This document shows positions 50,166-59,715 of a DNA stretch of 64,000 nt, in pieces (position 1 is the first letter of the stretch; each line of letters opens with the position of its first letter). The notes under the pieces are model-generated. The model was not told where the DNA came from. It searched no databases and saw nothing but the letters and a program-made list of their open reading frames with translations. Origin of the DNA: Pseudomonas kribbensis (GTDB taxonomy: Bacteria; Pseudomonadota; Gammaproteobacteria; Pseudomonadales; Pseudomonadaceae); contig NZ_CP029608.1 in NCBI RefSeq assembly GCF_003352185.1, positions 4,692,501 to 4,756,500 of the forward strand, read 5' to 3'. A program made the translations under genes and the position numbers.

Positions 50166-50719
50166 TGGTTTGAGACTGCACCGAATCGGATCGCTCAGCG
50201 CAACATCGAGGGTCGATTCCAGCCCGGCTTCGGTCGGGCTCAGTTGTGTTTGAAGGGACGTAAAAGGGTTGCAAAACACAAGATATAGTGAAAAACGCGG
50301 TTTTTTGCTCGTTTTTTGAGCAACCAATCACACGCAGAAAAATTAATGAAAAAAATTTCTCCGGGGCCAATACCGGCGAAAGCCCTGTAAACCCTCGCTC
50401 CAAACGAAATCACCCTCCCGCTCGACCGCCCTGCGCTGTTTCGCCCTCCCCCACGCCGGTGTTTTTTTCCCTATAATGCCGCCCAATCGGGTCAGCAATA
50501 TTCCCTTACAGGGATCAAAGCCATTCTGAAGCCCCGCAGCAGCGTCCACGCTGACTCGCGCCCGTCAGAGGCTCTCGGAAACCCGTAAAAATTTTCTGTT
50601 TATTGCCTGCGTTGCACCGCTGCAAAAAACGACATCCAACGCGGCCTGTACGGCCGTGTGAAAAACCAACCAATCAGTTTTCACACGGGCACAGGCCCTC
50701 ACGCAGGAGACGACACGTC
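50166..50719. other. Long leader region upstream of nrdB
   Basis: No supported gene in 554 bases. A perfect TATAAT lies at 50472-50477 with no good -35 at the usual distance. No near-perfect NrdR box was seen. nrdA is not adjacent in this window. Confidence 0.4.
50472..50477 (+). promoter_or_regulatory. Possible -10 box for nrdB
   Basis: TATAAT in CCCTATAATGCC, 243 bases upstream of the nrdB start. The -35 region is weak, suggesting an activator if used. Confidence 0.35.
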
Positions 50720-51967
50720 ATGCTGAGCTGGGACGAATTCGACAAAGAAGACAGTGAAGTAGCAGTAAAAGGCGCCAACGCCGGCCACGCTACCGAAGCC
50801 AACATGGACCGCCTCGACAGCGCCGGCGGTGCCGCCGCCCTCGAAGCCCGCGCCGTGACCGCCGAAGACTCGGCCGCCGTGGCCCGCGCCAAGGCTGCAC
50901 TGGATTCCCTCGACGTCGCCGAAGGCCTCGCCGAACTCGAAGGCTCCGCCGCCCGTGTCGCCGTTGACGAAAAGCGCATGATCAACTGCCGCGCCGACCT
51001 CAACCAGCTCGTGCCATTCAAGTACGACTGGGCCTGGCAGAAATACCTGGACGGCTGCGCAAACCACTGGATGCCGCAAGAAGTCAACATGACCGCCGAC
51101 ATCGCCCTCTGGAAAAACCCGGAAGGCCTGACCGACGACGAGCGCCGCATCGTGATGCGCAACCTCGGCTTCTTCTCCACCGCCGACTCCCTGGTTGCCA
51201 ACAACCTGGCCTTGGCCGTGTACCGCCTGATCACCAACCCGGAATGCCGCCAGTACATCCTGCGCCAGGCATTCGAAGAGGCGATCCACACCCACGCCTA
51301 CCAGTACTGCATCGAATCGCTGGGCATGGATGAAGGCGAGATCTTCAACATGTACCACGAGATCCCGTCGGTCGCGAAAAAAGCCGCCTGGGGCCTGAAA
51401 TACACCCGCGCCATCTCCGACCCGGAATTCAACACCGGCACCGTAGAGACCGACAAAGAACTGCTGCGCAACCTGATCGCCTACTACTGCGTTCTGGAAG
51501 GCATCTTCTTCTACTGCGGCTTCACCCAGATCCTCTCCATGGGCCGCCGCAACAAAATGACCGGCGTCGCCGAGCAGTTCCAGTACATCCTGCGCGACGA
51601 ATCCATGCACCTGAACTTCGGCATCGACGTGATCAACCAGATCAAAATCGAAAACCCGCACCTGTGGGACGCCGAAATGAAGGAAGAAGCCTCGCAGATG
51701 ATCCTGCAGGGCACCCAACTGGAAATCGAATACGCCCGCGACACCATGCCTCGCGGCGTACTGGGCATGAATGCTGCGATGATGGAGGACTACCTGAAAT
51801 TCATCGCTAATCGTCGTCTGTCGCAGATCGGTTTGAAGGAAGAGTACCCAGGGACCACTAACCCGTTCCCTTGGATGAGCGAGATCATGGACTTGAAGAA
51901 AGAGAAGAATTTCTTTGAGACGCGTGTGATTGAGTATCAGACTGGTGGTGCGTTGAGCTGGGATTGA
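50720..51967 (+). CDS. nrdB: Ribonucleotide reductase class Ia, beta subunit NrdB
   Basis: Carries the diiron-tyrosyl radical cofactor that drives deoxyribonucleotide synthesis by NrdA. The protein has 415 residues from ATG 50720. Iron ligands are visible in [16 protein letters not shown] and [13 protein letters not shown]. There is an Ala/Glu-rich N-terminal extension typical of pseudomonads. The C-terminus is the NrdA-docking tail (GGALSWD). The frame is open upstream, but the ribosome-binding region CGCAGGAGACGACACG supports this start. Confidence 0.95.
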   Translation: MLSWDEFDKEDSEVAVKGANAGHATEANMDRLDSAGGAAALEARAVTAEDSAAVARAKAALDSLDVAEGLAELEGSAARVAVDEKRMINCRADLNQLVPFKYDWAWQKYLDGCANHWMPQEVNMTADIALWKNPEGLTDDERRIVMRNLGFFSTADSLVANNLALAVYRLITNPECRQYILRQAFEEAIHTHAYQYCIESLGMDEGEIFNMYHEIPSVAKKAAWGLKYTRAISDPEFNTGTVETDKELLRNLIAYYCVLEGIFFYCGFTQILSMGRRNKMTGVAEQFQYILRDESMHLNFGIDVINQIKIENPHLWDAEMKEEASQMILQGTQLEIEYARDTMPRGVLGMNAAMMEDYLKFIANRRLSQIGLKEEYPGTTNPFPWMSEIMDLKKEKNFFETRVIEYQTGGALSWD

Positions 51968-52015
51968 TTCCTGAATTAACCGCGACTTGACAGATCGATA
52001 CCAAAACTGAAAAAC

Positions 52016-52046
52016 AAAAAAGCCCCAATTCAATTGGGGCTTTTTT
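52016..52046. terminator. Intrinsic terminator of nrdB
   Basis: Stem AAAAAGCCCCAATT/AATTGGGGCTTTTTT with a short loop, 50 bases after the nrdB stop. It marks the boundary between core chromosome and the defence island. Confidence 0.9.
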
Positions 52047-52373
52047 GTTGGGAATAGAAACACTCACTTCCTCAGCTTGACTACCAAAAATCCTACAACA
52101 CTTGCAGCAGTTTCCGCACTGACGGTTTCTGGGAACCTATTAATTTTGCGAAAGCCTGATATTTGAGGGCTCAGCAAAAAATAAATGGATTGGCAGCTTT
52201 AACGAGCTCCTTCGTTTAGTAAACTCACTGCCTCTGCCAAGGTTCATTTCTTGCCCGACATCAAGTGAACCGTTACCATTTATCGCACTTAGGGCGTGTC
52301 TATCTAACGCCGCATCTCTTCTGAGCGCTCAATGCGCTTTTTTACTTTCTTCTTAGGCGCATCTACTAAATCA
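52047..52373. other. Intergenic region before the methyltransferase
   Basis: No supported gene. It is AT-richer than the core DNA on its left and should hold the methyltransferase promoter, which I could not assign. Confidence 0.4.
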
Positions 52374-53960
52374 ATGAAATACAAGGAATCTATACCGGTC
52401 ATTGACCTCTTTGCGGGCCCAGGGGGACTTGGTGAGGGATTCTCTTCAATCGGCGGCGCTGAGAAGGGAGTACGTAAGTTTCAGCTTCGCGTTTCGATCG
52501 AAAAAGACCCCATCGCTCACAGGACCTTATCGCTCCGCGCACTATTTCGCAGCTTTCCGAAGGGCGAAGCGCCAGACGCATACTACCAATACATCCGTGG
52601 CGAAATTACTCGTGATGAGCTTTTCAATCATCCGGATGTATCGGTAGAAGCAAGGGAAGCAGCGCAAGAAGCCAAGCTCGCAGAGCTTGGTAAAAAATCT
52701 CCCGAAGAGGTCGACAATTGGATCAAAGAGGCCTTGGAGGGTGTAGATGAATGGGTGCTTATAGGTGGCCCGCCGTGCCAAGCATATTCAGTAGCAGGTC
52801 GTGCACGTCGAACGAGAGAAAGCCAAGAAAAGTTTGAGAGCGACGAGAAGCATTTTCTCTACAAAGAATATCTGCGGATTATTCGCGAATTCAAACCGAC
52901 TATTTTCGTTATGGAAAACGTGAAGGGCATACTTTCTTCAAAACACAGTGGCTCGCACATATTCCAACAAATCCTTGATGATCTATCGACTCCTGCTGAA
53001 AACCTTTCTTACAACATTCGTTCTTTAGTGGTTCCTAAAGACGTAGAAAAACTAGACCCACACGATTTTGTCATTCAAGCAGAACGTCATGGACTTCCGC
53101 AGGCTCGACATAGAGTTATCTTGCTCGGAGTTCGCTCTGACGTTGCCTCAAGCTGCCCTGCCTTGTTGGAGCGCCCGCAAACACTTGTAATGGAAACCAG
53201 CCAAAAGGTTTTCACCGTTCAACAGGCTTTATCGGGCCTCCCCCCAATACGGAGCAAAATTTCAAAGGGTGGAGACTCTATCGAGGCATGGCTCTCAACT
53301 TTGAATGAAGCAAGCTCTATGCTATTACACCCCTATGAGGCCGGGCGGGGGGATTTGATAGATGCCGTAAAAAAAGCGGCTGATGAGGCACAAAGGCTGA
53401 AAACTAGCGGCAGTCGATTCATACCTTGGAAAGTGTCTCCAGACATGAATGCCAAGCAGCGCGAATGGTTTCTCGACCCTAGATTGGGAGGGGTTCTACA
53501 ACATGAGGCCAGGAGTCATATGCGCTCTGACCTGCATAGATATATCTACGCAGCGTCATTTGCGAAGTTGAATGGCATCTCCCCCAAAATACATCAGTTT
53601 CCTGAGCAGTTCCTACCTGCCCATGAAAACGTTTTCTCTGAATCCGTCCCGTTCAGTGATCGCTTCAGGGTTCAATTAGAGAATGGCCCTTCCACCACTG
53701 TCGTCGCCCACATTGCCAAAGATGGCCATTACTACATACATCCTGATGCCAGTCAGTGTCGCAGCTTGACTGTTCGAGAGGCAGCTCGATTGCAAACATT
53801 CCCTGATAATTACTTCTTTGAAGGAAATAGAACGGAACAGTACACACAGATAGGAAACGCGGTTCCGCCACTCCTTGCTAGAAAAATCGCAGCAGTTGTC
53901 TCAGCGATCATTGACTCCTATCGCGCAGGGAAAAGCCGCCAAACATCAGTAGGCAATTGA
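52374..53960 (+). CDS. DNA (cytosine-5-)-methyltransferase
   Basis: The protein has 528 residues from the ATG giving MKYKESIPVIDLFAGPGG. C5-methyltransferase motifs are in order: DLFAGPGGLGEGF (I), GGPPCQAYSVAGRAR (IV, catalytic Cys), VMENVKGIL (VI), GLPQARHRVILLGV (VIII), the target-recognition region, and GNAVPPLLARKIA (X). The region between motifs I and IV is long. It converges on the minus-strand operon and presumably protects host DNA from the nuclease it encodes. Recognition sequence unknown. Confidence 0.93.
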   Translation: MKYKESIPVIDLFAGPGGLGEGFSSIGGAEKGVRKFQLRVSIEKDPIAHRTLSLRALFRSFPKGEAPDAYYQYIRGEITRDELFNHPDVSVEAREAAQEAKLAELGKKSPEEVDNWIKEALEGVDEWVLIGGPPCQAYSVAGRARRTRESQEKFESDEKHFLYKEYLRIIREFKPTIFVMENVKGILSSKHSGSHIFQQILDDLSTPAENLSYNIRSLVVPKDVEKLDPHDFVIQAERHGLPQARHRVILLGVRSDVASSCPALLERPQTLVMETSQKVFTVQQALSGLPPIRSKISKGGDSIEAWLSTLNEASSMLLHPYEAGRGDLIDAVKKAADEAQRLKTSGSRFIPWKVSPDMNAKQREWFLDPRLGGVLQHEARSHMRSDLHRYIYAASFAKLNGISPKIHQFPEQFLPAHENVFSESVPFSDRFRVQLENGPSTTVVAHIAKDGHYYIHPDASQCRSLTVREAARLQTFPDNYFFEGNRTEQYTQIGNAVPPLLARKIAAVVSAIIDSYRAGKSRQTSVGN

Positions 53961-53995
53961 TCAAACCTTTCGGTTTTTCGATGTTTTGGTTTCGT

Positions 53996-54018
53996 GGGGC
54001 AGGTATTTAACCCGCCCC
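53996..54018. terminator. Possible hairpin between convergent genes
   Basis: GGGGCAGGT/ACCCGCCCC stem (one mismatch) with loop ATTTA, between the methyltransferase and AIPR gene ends. It lacks a good T run, so termination is uncertain. Confidence 0.35.
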
Positions 54019-54078
54019 CTCCACCGCATACCCGACTGACTCCCCTTCTGGGACTTGTCCTACAAAAGGCCCGCAATG

Positions 54079-55851
54079 TCAGAGCGCCTCAGGAATATCC
54101 GCTGACGGAGAAGAAAAAGGCTGGGAAAACATAGCGTCTCGGCATTCGGGACGTTTTGCCCATTCAGAGATCATTTTGCCTTTTGCTGTATCATGAAGTC
54201 GATCATTGACCTCTCTGGCCCAGATTTCAATCTGCTTAACAAGTTGGGGAGAAATACCCTGCTTATTCCAGATACGTTCTAGGTTAAAGGCTTCGCCATA
54301 AGTCTGAGAAATTACTGCAACTGTATAAGCTGCAACGTTCGCGAGAAATGCAGGCACCAATGGTCGCGCTGTTTTATGTACTGCTTTGAACAATAACGCT
54401 TTCGAAACAACGTCCTTGTAATAAGCAACATCCGGAGTAAAAGCGGTCCCTTTAGCTTCCATATCAGCCATGCCGGCCATGAAACGGTCAAAGCACTTTT
54501 GTGCACCAAGACTGACAACATCCGCATTTCCACCCCATGCGACAGCGTACTTCGCCAATTCAGTTTTTGTGATCTTTCTAGAGGGAGGCACAGACTCTTT
54601 CAGAGCTCGAAGTTTGGCTGGACTCGTACCGTCACGAGCAAGAAGAGTGTTATAACTGCCTGCAGCTCTCTCATAGAACCATCGACCTATGCCATCAGGG
54701 CAATAGACAGAAAGTGACAATCGCTCGATATCGACATGAAAAGGCTTATTAGCAGATAGATCAGATTGTCGAACAGCATTTTGACTATTGGCATAACGCG
54801 AGATATCAGAGACAAGAGCTTCCTCTTTCGCAGGATCTTGCTCTTTCATAACAATGATTTTTGCGGGGACACGAACTTTGCTCAAATCAGTATCCGCATA
54901 CTTTTTCTTGGCGAAAAAAATTGAAGCCGTAGTTTGACCGCCATTAACGATTTGCATGCCTCGCAACCAAGCTATACCAGGCGACCCATCGGCAGTGCGA
55001 TCCAACAACATCTCATCAGCAACTAACACTATCCCATTGTTATAGGCCATGAATCTTTCTGGTGCATTCCGTAAAGTACTCTGAAGCCCAGCATTCACCC
55101 CCTTCGCCTTCACACTTAGAAATGAGCGCACATTGGCCTCAAGCAGGCGAGGTCCAAATTTTTCATAAACGAATCGAAGCGCCTCACCTGGAATTGCGGT
55201 TAGTGCGTAGTCATAATCCCCTGTTTCGCCTGGTACGAAAACACAGGGCAGAGGAGAACCTGACACATCGGTGAAATCAACGACAAGTTCATCGCGTGGC
55301 TTACCTTCGGAACGATGGCGAAAAAGTCGCTCAATATCCATGACTTCAAGCTTTACTAGTTTTCCGCCCACATTCCGAGATTGAAAGCTTTTCGACTTAG
55401 CTACACCATCTGTAAGGATATAAACACGAACCTGTTCAAGCCCGTCATAAATTTCTCGGATTGTTAAAGCCAGAGAATGAACATCACTCGACGGATCAAG
55501 TTTTTCGGCAATACGTCCTTCTGCACAAAGTTCCAAGAATCGAACACATTGCGCCGCGGCCGTCTTAATATCTTGATCGGGAATAGGACTTAGACTTTCA
55601 AAGCCTTCGTACAGACTTACAAAAAGATCAAGCTGATCGGCGTCTTCAGACATGGCATAACCACTCAAACGCAAATTCGCATTGGCGATTTTCCCTTGAA
55701 AGTGGCACACAACTGGGTCGAATGTCATACCCGCGTCAGCAAGGTGTTGCATCACCACATCGGAAAAAACCAGTTCGCCAAAAGGAGCGCCATCAGACAT
55801 CTGGGCTGCTATCTCGCCCCTTGTCTCTGCGAAAAAATCATCAAGGCTCAT
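54079..55851 (-). CDS. AIPR-family protein (abortive infection phage resistance)
   Basis: The protein has 590 residues. The AIPR domain occupies about residues 240-560: LLEANVRSFLSVKAKGVNAG, ERFMAYNNGIVLVADEM, LRGMQIVNGGQTTASIFFAK and SRYANSQNAVRQSDLSANKP are family hallmarks. AIPR proteins are found in abortive-infection and restriction-like loci; a nuclease or DNA-transaction role is proposed but not established for this group. It overlaps the PD-(D/E)XK gene by four bases and is the last gene of the operon. Confidence 0.9.
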   Translation of the reverse strand: MSLDDFFAETRGEIAAQMSDGAPFGELVFSDVVMQHLADAGMTFDPVVCHFQGKIANANLRLSGYAMSEDADQLDLFVSLYEGFESLSPIPDQDIKTAAAQCVRFLELCAEGRIAEKLDPSSDVHSLALTIREIYDGLEQVRVYILTDGVAKSKSFQSRNVGGKLVKLEVMDIERLFRHRSEGKPRDELVVDFTDVSGSPLPCVFVPGETGDYDYALTAIPGEALRFVYEKFGPRLLEANVRSFLSVKAKGVNAGLQSTLRNAPERFMAYNNGIVLVADEMLLDRTADGSPGIAWLRGMQIVNGGQTTASIFFAKKKYADTDLSKVRVPAKIIVMKEQDPAKEEALVSDISRYANSQNAVRQSDLSANKPFHVDIERLSLSVYCPDGIGRWFYERAAGSYNTLLARDGTSPAKLRALKESVPPSRKITKTELAKYAVAWGGNADVVSLGAQKCFDRFMAGMADMEAKGTAFTPDVAYYKDVVSKALLFKAVHKTARPLVPAFLANVAAYTVAVISQTYGEAFNLERIWNKQGISPQLVKQIEIWAREVNDRLHDTAKGKMISEWAKRPECRDAMFSQPFSSPSADIPEAL

Positions 55852-56858
55852 CCATTTACTCCTAACAAATTGAGCGCCGTGTCGAGGTCCATTAGGTAGT
55901 CACCAACGTGGTCTAGATTGATTTCGTAAAGGGCTCGCATAACTCCGACGGGAACCGTTCCCGGAGTCAACCGCGGAAAGCCTTCGGACACGGAGAGAAT
56001 TCGAATTTCTTTTGATTCGAATCTTCGGGTGTAATGCCTCGATTGGGTTTCGGCGTATCCGGCAACAATCAACTTATCTCTAAGGTAATTTACCGCTCCA
56101 GGCTCTTCACCAAGACGTTTCTCTACTTCCCCAATCATTTCAGGAAGGGTGAGCCCGCCTTCCTCACACGCAAACCGAACCGCAGCCAGAAAGAGTGGTG
56201 ACGCCACCGAATCGTCCAACTGCTCAAGGGACGTTATCTTTACTGGAAAGCCAGATGAGGACATCGTCGCCTTCACCTCTAGCGCTCCGTCACCCAACAG
56301 GAAGTCTTGTAAAGCGTCGTCAGGCCCCACCCATCCCCTGAGTACTTCCTCAGTTGAAACGCCTGAGTCCATAAGAATGGCCATAATGGTGAGTTCGCCC
56401 ACTAGACCAAGCTCCGCCTCAGGACTGAGAGGAGTAGCCCCACGGGACATGAACTGTTGCCACATGCGAACCCTGCGTAGCATCGTCCGCTGAACCGCTG
56501 CCTCGCCCTCTCCAACAGAGGCGTCCATAGCACCCACAACGTCACCGACCATCTCTGAAAACAACTCGGGGCTGCCTGACTCTTTGCGTGAGAGAGCTAT
56601 CCAAGTCTTGCCATCGCGGTGAGGATCCGCCCTTACAACTTCAAACCCCCTGCCCTCAGGTAGCCGCTCGGCGGCACCTAGCCGGGCTGTGGGAAAGCGA
56701 GCAAGAAGAGCTTCCTCGTTTCCTGGGAAACGCCGAGCCGCCATGAGTTCACATGCGCCAACGGAAGTCACCACAATACCAAGCCACCCCCCCTCCTGCC
56801 CGCACTCCCCCGAAAGAGCGTCCCAAGCTGCTACAAACTCCTCAATAGACCGGGGCAT
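55848..56858 (-). CDS. PD-(D/E)XK motif protein (DUF4420-type)
   Basis: The protein has 336 residues. A putative nuclease core lies at about 140-225: GLVGELTIM supplies the helix Glu, and DFLLGDGALEVKAT supplies the D-(x)n-E-x-K arrangement, with Glu and Lys in EVK. This matches the DUF4420 class of restriction-like nucleases. It overlaps the Z1 gene by 17 bases and the AIPR gene by 4, so stoichiometric production is likely. It is the probable DNA-cleaving component. Confidence 0.88.
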   Translation of the reverse strand: MPRSIEEFVAAWDALSGECGQEGGWLGIVVTSVGACELMAARRFPGNEEALLARFPTARLGAAERLPEGRGFEVVRADPHRDGKTWIALSRKESGSPELFSEMVGDVVGAMDASVGEGEAAVQRTMLRRVRMWQQFMSRGATPLSPEAELGLVGELTIMAILMDSGVSTEEVLRGWVGPDDALQDFLLGDGALEVKATMSSSGFPVKITSLEQLDDSVASPLFLAAVRFACEEGGLTLPEMIGEVEKRLGEEPGAVNYLRDKLIVAGYAETQSRHYTRRFESKEIRILSVSEGFPRLTPGTVPVGVMRALYEINLDHVGDYLMDLDTALNLLGVNG

Positions 56859-59715
56859 ATTCAGTCTCCCATAGCAAGTGATCTACTTCGTACTTGACAG
56901 TGGTTGCCGAATAGCTAGCAGGGAAACTGACCCCAAAGGCGGTTATGGGAAGACCATCATCTGGGAGTCCAGCGCTTTTCGGGTCAATTGGGTACAAAAG
57001 CAAAAGACCTCGCTCGGGATGACCAGGTATTCCTTTCGCGCCCAATCCTCGAACTTGTCGTACGAAGACCCCGCTTGGGGCTTTGGGCGAGTCCTTGCTT
57101 GTCTCCTCTGTTCCTCGCGCAGGGTCCTTCATTCTGTCTTCGACGGTGAGACTCAAGGCCGCCATCCAAGCATCCTCGTCGAGATCGATCGATTCATCTC
57201 TGGGCGACAAAAGACGCCCGATTGAGTAGTGCTCTCCTTTGGAAGCGGGATTTTGGTTTCGAGTGATCATGTTTCCGAGCGCATGTTTTCCGCAGAAAAT
57301 GCTACTGGCTCCCTCACCTCCTCCTATCAGAGCGATGGTCCAAGAGGTGAGCTCACCTTTTGCTGCCATCACCTTGACGAAGTCAGCCAGCACGGCGCTG
57401 TTAACCTTTCTCGCAGCAGGATGTGTCAAATACCCGGAGAAGAACTCGATAACATGCTCGGCGGGGATGTTATCCCAGAGAAATCCCTTCCACTCCTGAC
57501 AAGCCTCACCCCGCTGCCTAACAAATTCTCCGTTCTCTGCAGGAGTCCCAGCAGCGTCGAGTAGCCTCTCCATGACGGCTAGATTTCTCTTAATGACAGA
57601 TGAGTCGCGATGGAAAGCCACTGTCTCCAGAACAGATCCACAAAAGGAAACTTGCAGACTCTTGGCACTTCGCATCTTGATCGGTGAGGTAACCATGAGA
57701 ACAGGGTGTGACTGAACCTTCATACCGTAATTTTCGGGTGTGGCATGTACCTTGGCCATGGTGTCGAACTCTTGACGAAGTTCCTCCGCAGCATCTGTGA
57801 TGTGCCCAAACCACTCGACTAAATCAGAACTGGTGTAGAGGCGACAGAGATCCAGATATCCTGGACGATATCCAAACCAGCGCCCCATCTGCATAAGGGT
57901 GTCGTACATCTTCGTGGTTCTCACGAAATAGCTAACACAAAGCCCCTCGAGGGTAAGTCCTCGTGCGAGCTTGTCACCTCCGACCGCGATGACCTTCAGT
58001 CCGGTTTCCTCACGCTCAGCGTAATCAAGGACGTCCCCTGCCGAACCGTTGATTGCTCTGACGCTGCTTGCCAAATCACCCAACACATCCGCTAGGACTG
58101 CCTCAACTTCTTCCCAACGGGGAAGGTCGAATTCTCCACTTGCCTCCTCCATGGCAGTCGCTACAGCAGCCGACGTTGGAACGAAATCAGACTCCCAGAG
58201 CCTTTGCCATTCCACCATCAATTTGTTTTTTTCAAAGCCGCGCTCAACCCGCTGTCTATAGTTTTTCACTAGTTCCTCAACTTGCCGGCGCACCTCCTCC
58301 TGTACTGCGGTGTAGCGAGTAACATGAATTAACATTGAACAGTGTCTGCGCCCCTGTCCACGCAGGAGGCGGACTGCACACACCAGAACAAAGGACGAAA
58401 CAGCCTCTCTTAGCGACGGTGGCACCTCGTCGAGCCCCTTGTACAAGGGCACGTGATTTTTGTCGTGCCGAGGCGGCATCCAGCCTCCTTCCCCTGTCTC
58501 GTCCGCCTGGTCATCAACTTCACGAGTAAGCGGTAAACCGCCGGCCCTACCCTCTGTCGCCCGAAGCCCAAAAACACGAGCCGGACCGACGTAGTTTGAA
58601 GGTGCAGAAATATTAATGATGAAAGACTGAGGGAATAAATCGGGCCCCTCTTCCTTAGTTGCCTTGCGCCGGTCAATGAAGATATTAGCGAACGGCGTGG
58701 CGGTGTATCCCACATAGGCTTTTCGGGAGAAAGAGTGAAGGATTTTTCGGATACGGCTATTGATGGCCTTCGGTTGGTATTCGTCGTCCACGGCCCCGTC
58801 CTTGCCTATCACTTGGTCCCCGGTGTCGACCGAGGCATGATCGGCCTCATCGTCAATGAGGAGCAACGGAAAGCCTGAGACTAGCGGACGACCTTCAGCG
58901 TCCTTAGAGTCCGCAACATGATTGCGAATCCATTTAAGTAAGCGATCCAATACGGTCTTATTTTTTTTGACTACGAATAGCCATGGTCTCTGTTCCGGAG
59001 AAATGGCTAAGTGTTTCGCGACCTTGGTATTGAAGTCACCGTTGTCCGAGCGGTTTGTTGCACAGTTGGGGCGAATCTCGGCGTCACGCCCGTTCTCTCC
59101 CACTCCGATGTAACGGACGACATCATTCTTCGCCGAGGTCTCGTAGCCAAGGAAGCCTTCTTCTAAGCGAATCTGGGTCTGGGAACGCAGATTATTGTGG
59201 AGACCAGCAAGCACAATGATGATCTTGTAGCCGGCATCGGCCGCCTTGCATATAAGCCCTGTGTAATTGCCAGTTTTACCGGATTGGACATGTCCAACCA
59301 CGAGTCCGCGCCTATCCCACCCCTCCTCGCGAAGAGGGTCTTCAAGCAGTTCAAGAATTTTGTTGGTCGCCTCATCCAAAGCGTCCACGGCCTTGACGGA
59401 CATCTTACTTTCAAGAAAGTCGCGATATCGCTGCCAATAACGCCAGTCTCTTCTGCGAGCTGCATTAAGCCAATCTTTGTGGCCAGTCTTATCTGATAAC
59501 GTGGACGCACCGCCGATCCAGAGGCTGAATCGACGAATGAGTTCTGCGACAGCCTCCTTCCGGTCGATGTTTTCGCCAGGCGCCATGTGAGTCGCGACAA
59601 AATCAACTTTCTCGGCGATAAGGGCGGGCGTGACAGAGCCTTTCTCCAAGGCTTCAACCAAGAATGTCTGAGTAACGCTGACAACGCGCTGAAATACCTT
59701 ATTCTGCTCTTCCAT
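56842..59715 (-). CDS. Z1-domain superfamily II helicase
   Basis: The protein has 957 residues. Walker A-like GHVQSGKTGNYTGLI is at about residue 145, LLIDDEADHASVDT (motif II) near 285, YVGYTATPFANIF (motif III) near 335, and GGDKLARGLTLEGLCV with MQMGRWFGYRPGY (motifs V-VI) near 590-635. These are typical Z1-family segments. Z1 proteins were predicted by comparative genomics to be the motor of restriction-modification-like systems with MORC/MutL-type ATPases. The gene overlaps the ATPase gene by one base. Confidence 0.92.
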   Translation of the reverse strand: MEEQNKVFQRVVSVTQTFLVEALEKGSVTPALIAEKVDFVATHMAPGENIDRKEAVAELIRRFSLWIGGASTLSDKTGHKDWLNAARRRDWRYWQRYRDFLESKMSVKAVDALDEATNKILELLEDPLREEGWDRRGLVVGHVQSGKTGNYTGLICKAADAGYKIIIVLAGLHNNLRSQTQIRLEEGFLGYETSAKNDVVRYIGVGENGRDAEIRPNCATNRSDNGDFNTKVAKHLAISPEQRPWLFVVKKNKTVLDRLLKWIRNHVADSKDAEGRPLVSGFPLLLIDDEADHASVDTGDQVIGKDGAVDDEYQPKAINSRIRKILHSFSRKAYVGYTATPFANIFIDRRKATKEEGPDLFPQSFIINISAPSNYVGPARVFGLRATEGRAGGLPLTREVDDQADETGEGGWMPPRHDKNHVPLYKGLDEVPPSLREAVSSFVLVCAVRLLRGQGRRHCSMLIHVTRYTAVQEEVRRQVEELVKNYRQRVERGFEKNKLMVEWQRLWESDFVPTSAAVATAMEEASGEFDLPRWEEVEAVLADVLGDLASSVRAINGSAGDVLDYAEREETGLKVIAVGGDKLARGLTLEGLCVSYFVRTTKMYDTLMQMGRWFGYRPGYLDLCRLYTSSDLVEWFGHITDAAEELRQEFDTMAKVHATPENYGMKVQSHPVLMVTSPIKMRSAKSLQVSFCGSVLETVAFHRDSSVIKRNLAVMERLLDAAGTPAENGEFVRQRGEACQEWKGFLWDNIPAEHVIEFFSGYLTHPAARKVNSAVLADFVKVMAAKGELTSWTIALIGGGEGASSIFCGKHALGNMITRNQNPASKGEHYSIGRLLSPRDESIDLDEDAWMAALSLTVEDRMKDPARGTEETSKDSPKAPSGVFVRQVRGLGAKGIPGHPERGLLLLYPIDPKSAGLPDDGLPITAFGVSFPASYSATTVKYEVDHLLWETEYAPVY

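Noticed and set aside
50699..52063. 454-codon open frame on - opposite nrdB
   Set aside because: Antisense shadow of nrdB; no domain and Val/His/Asp-biased composition.
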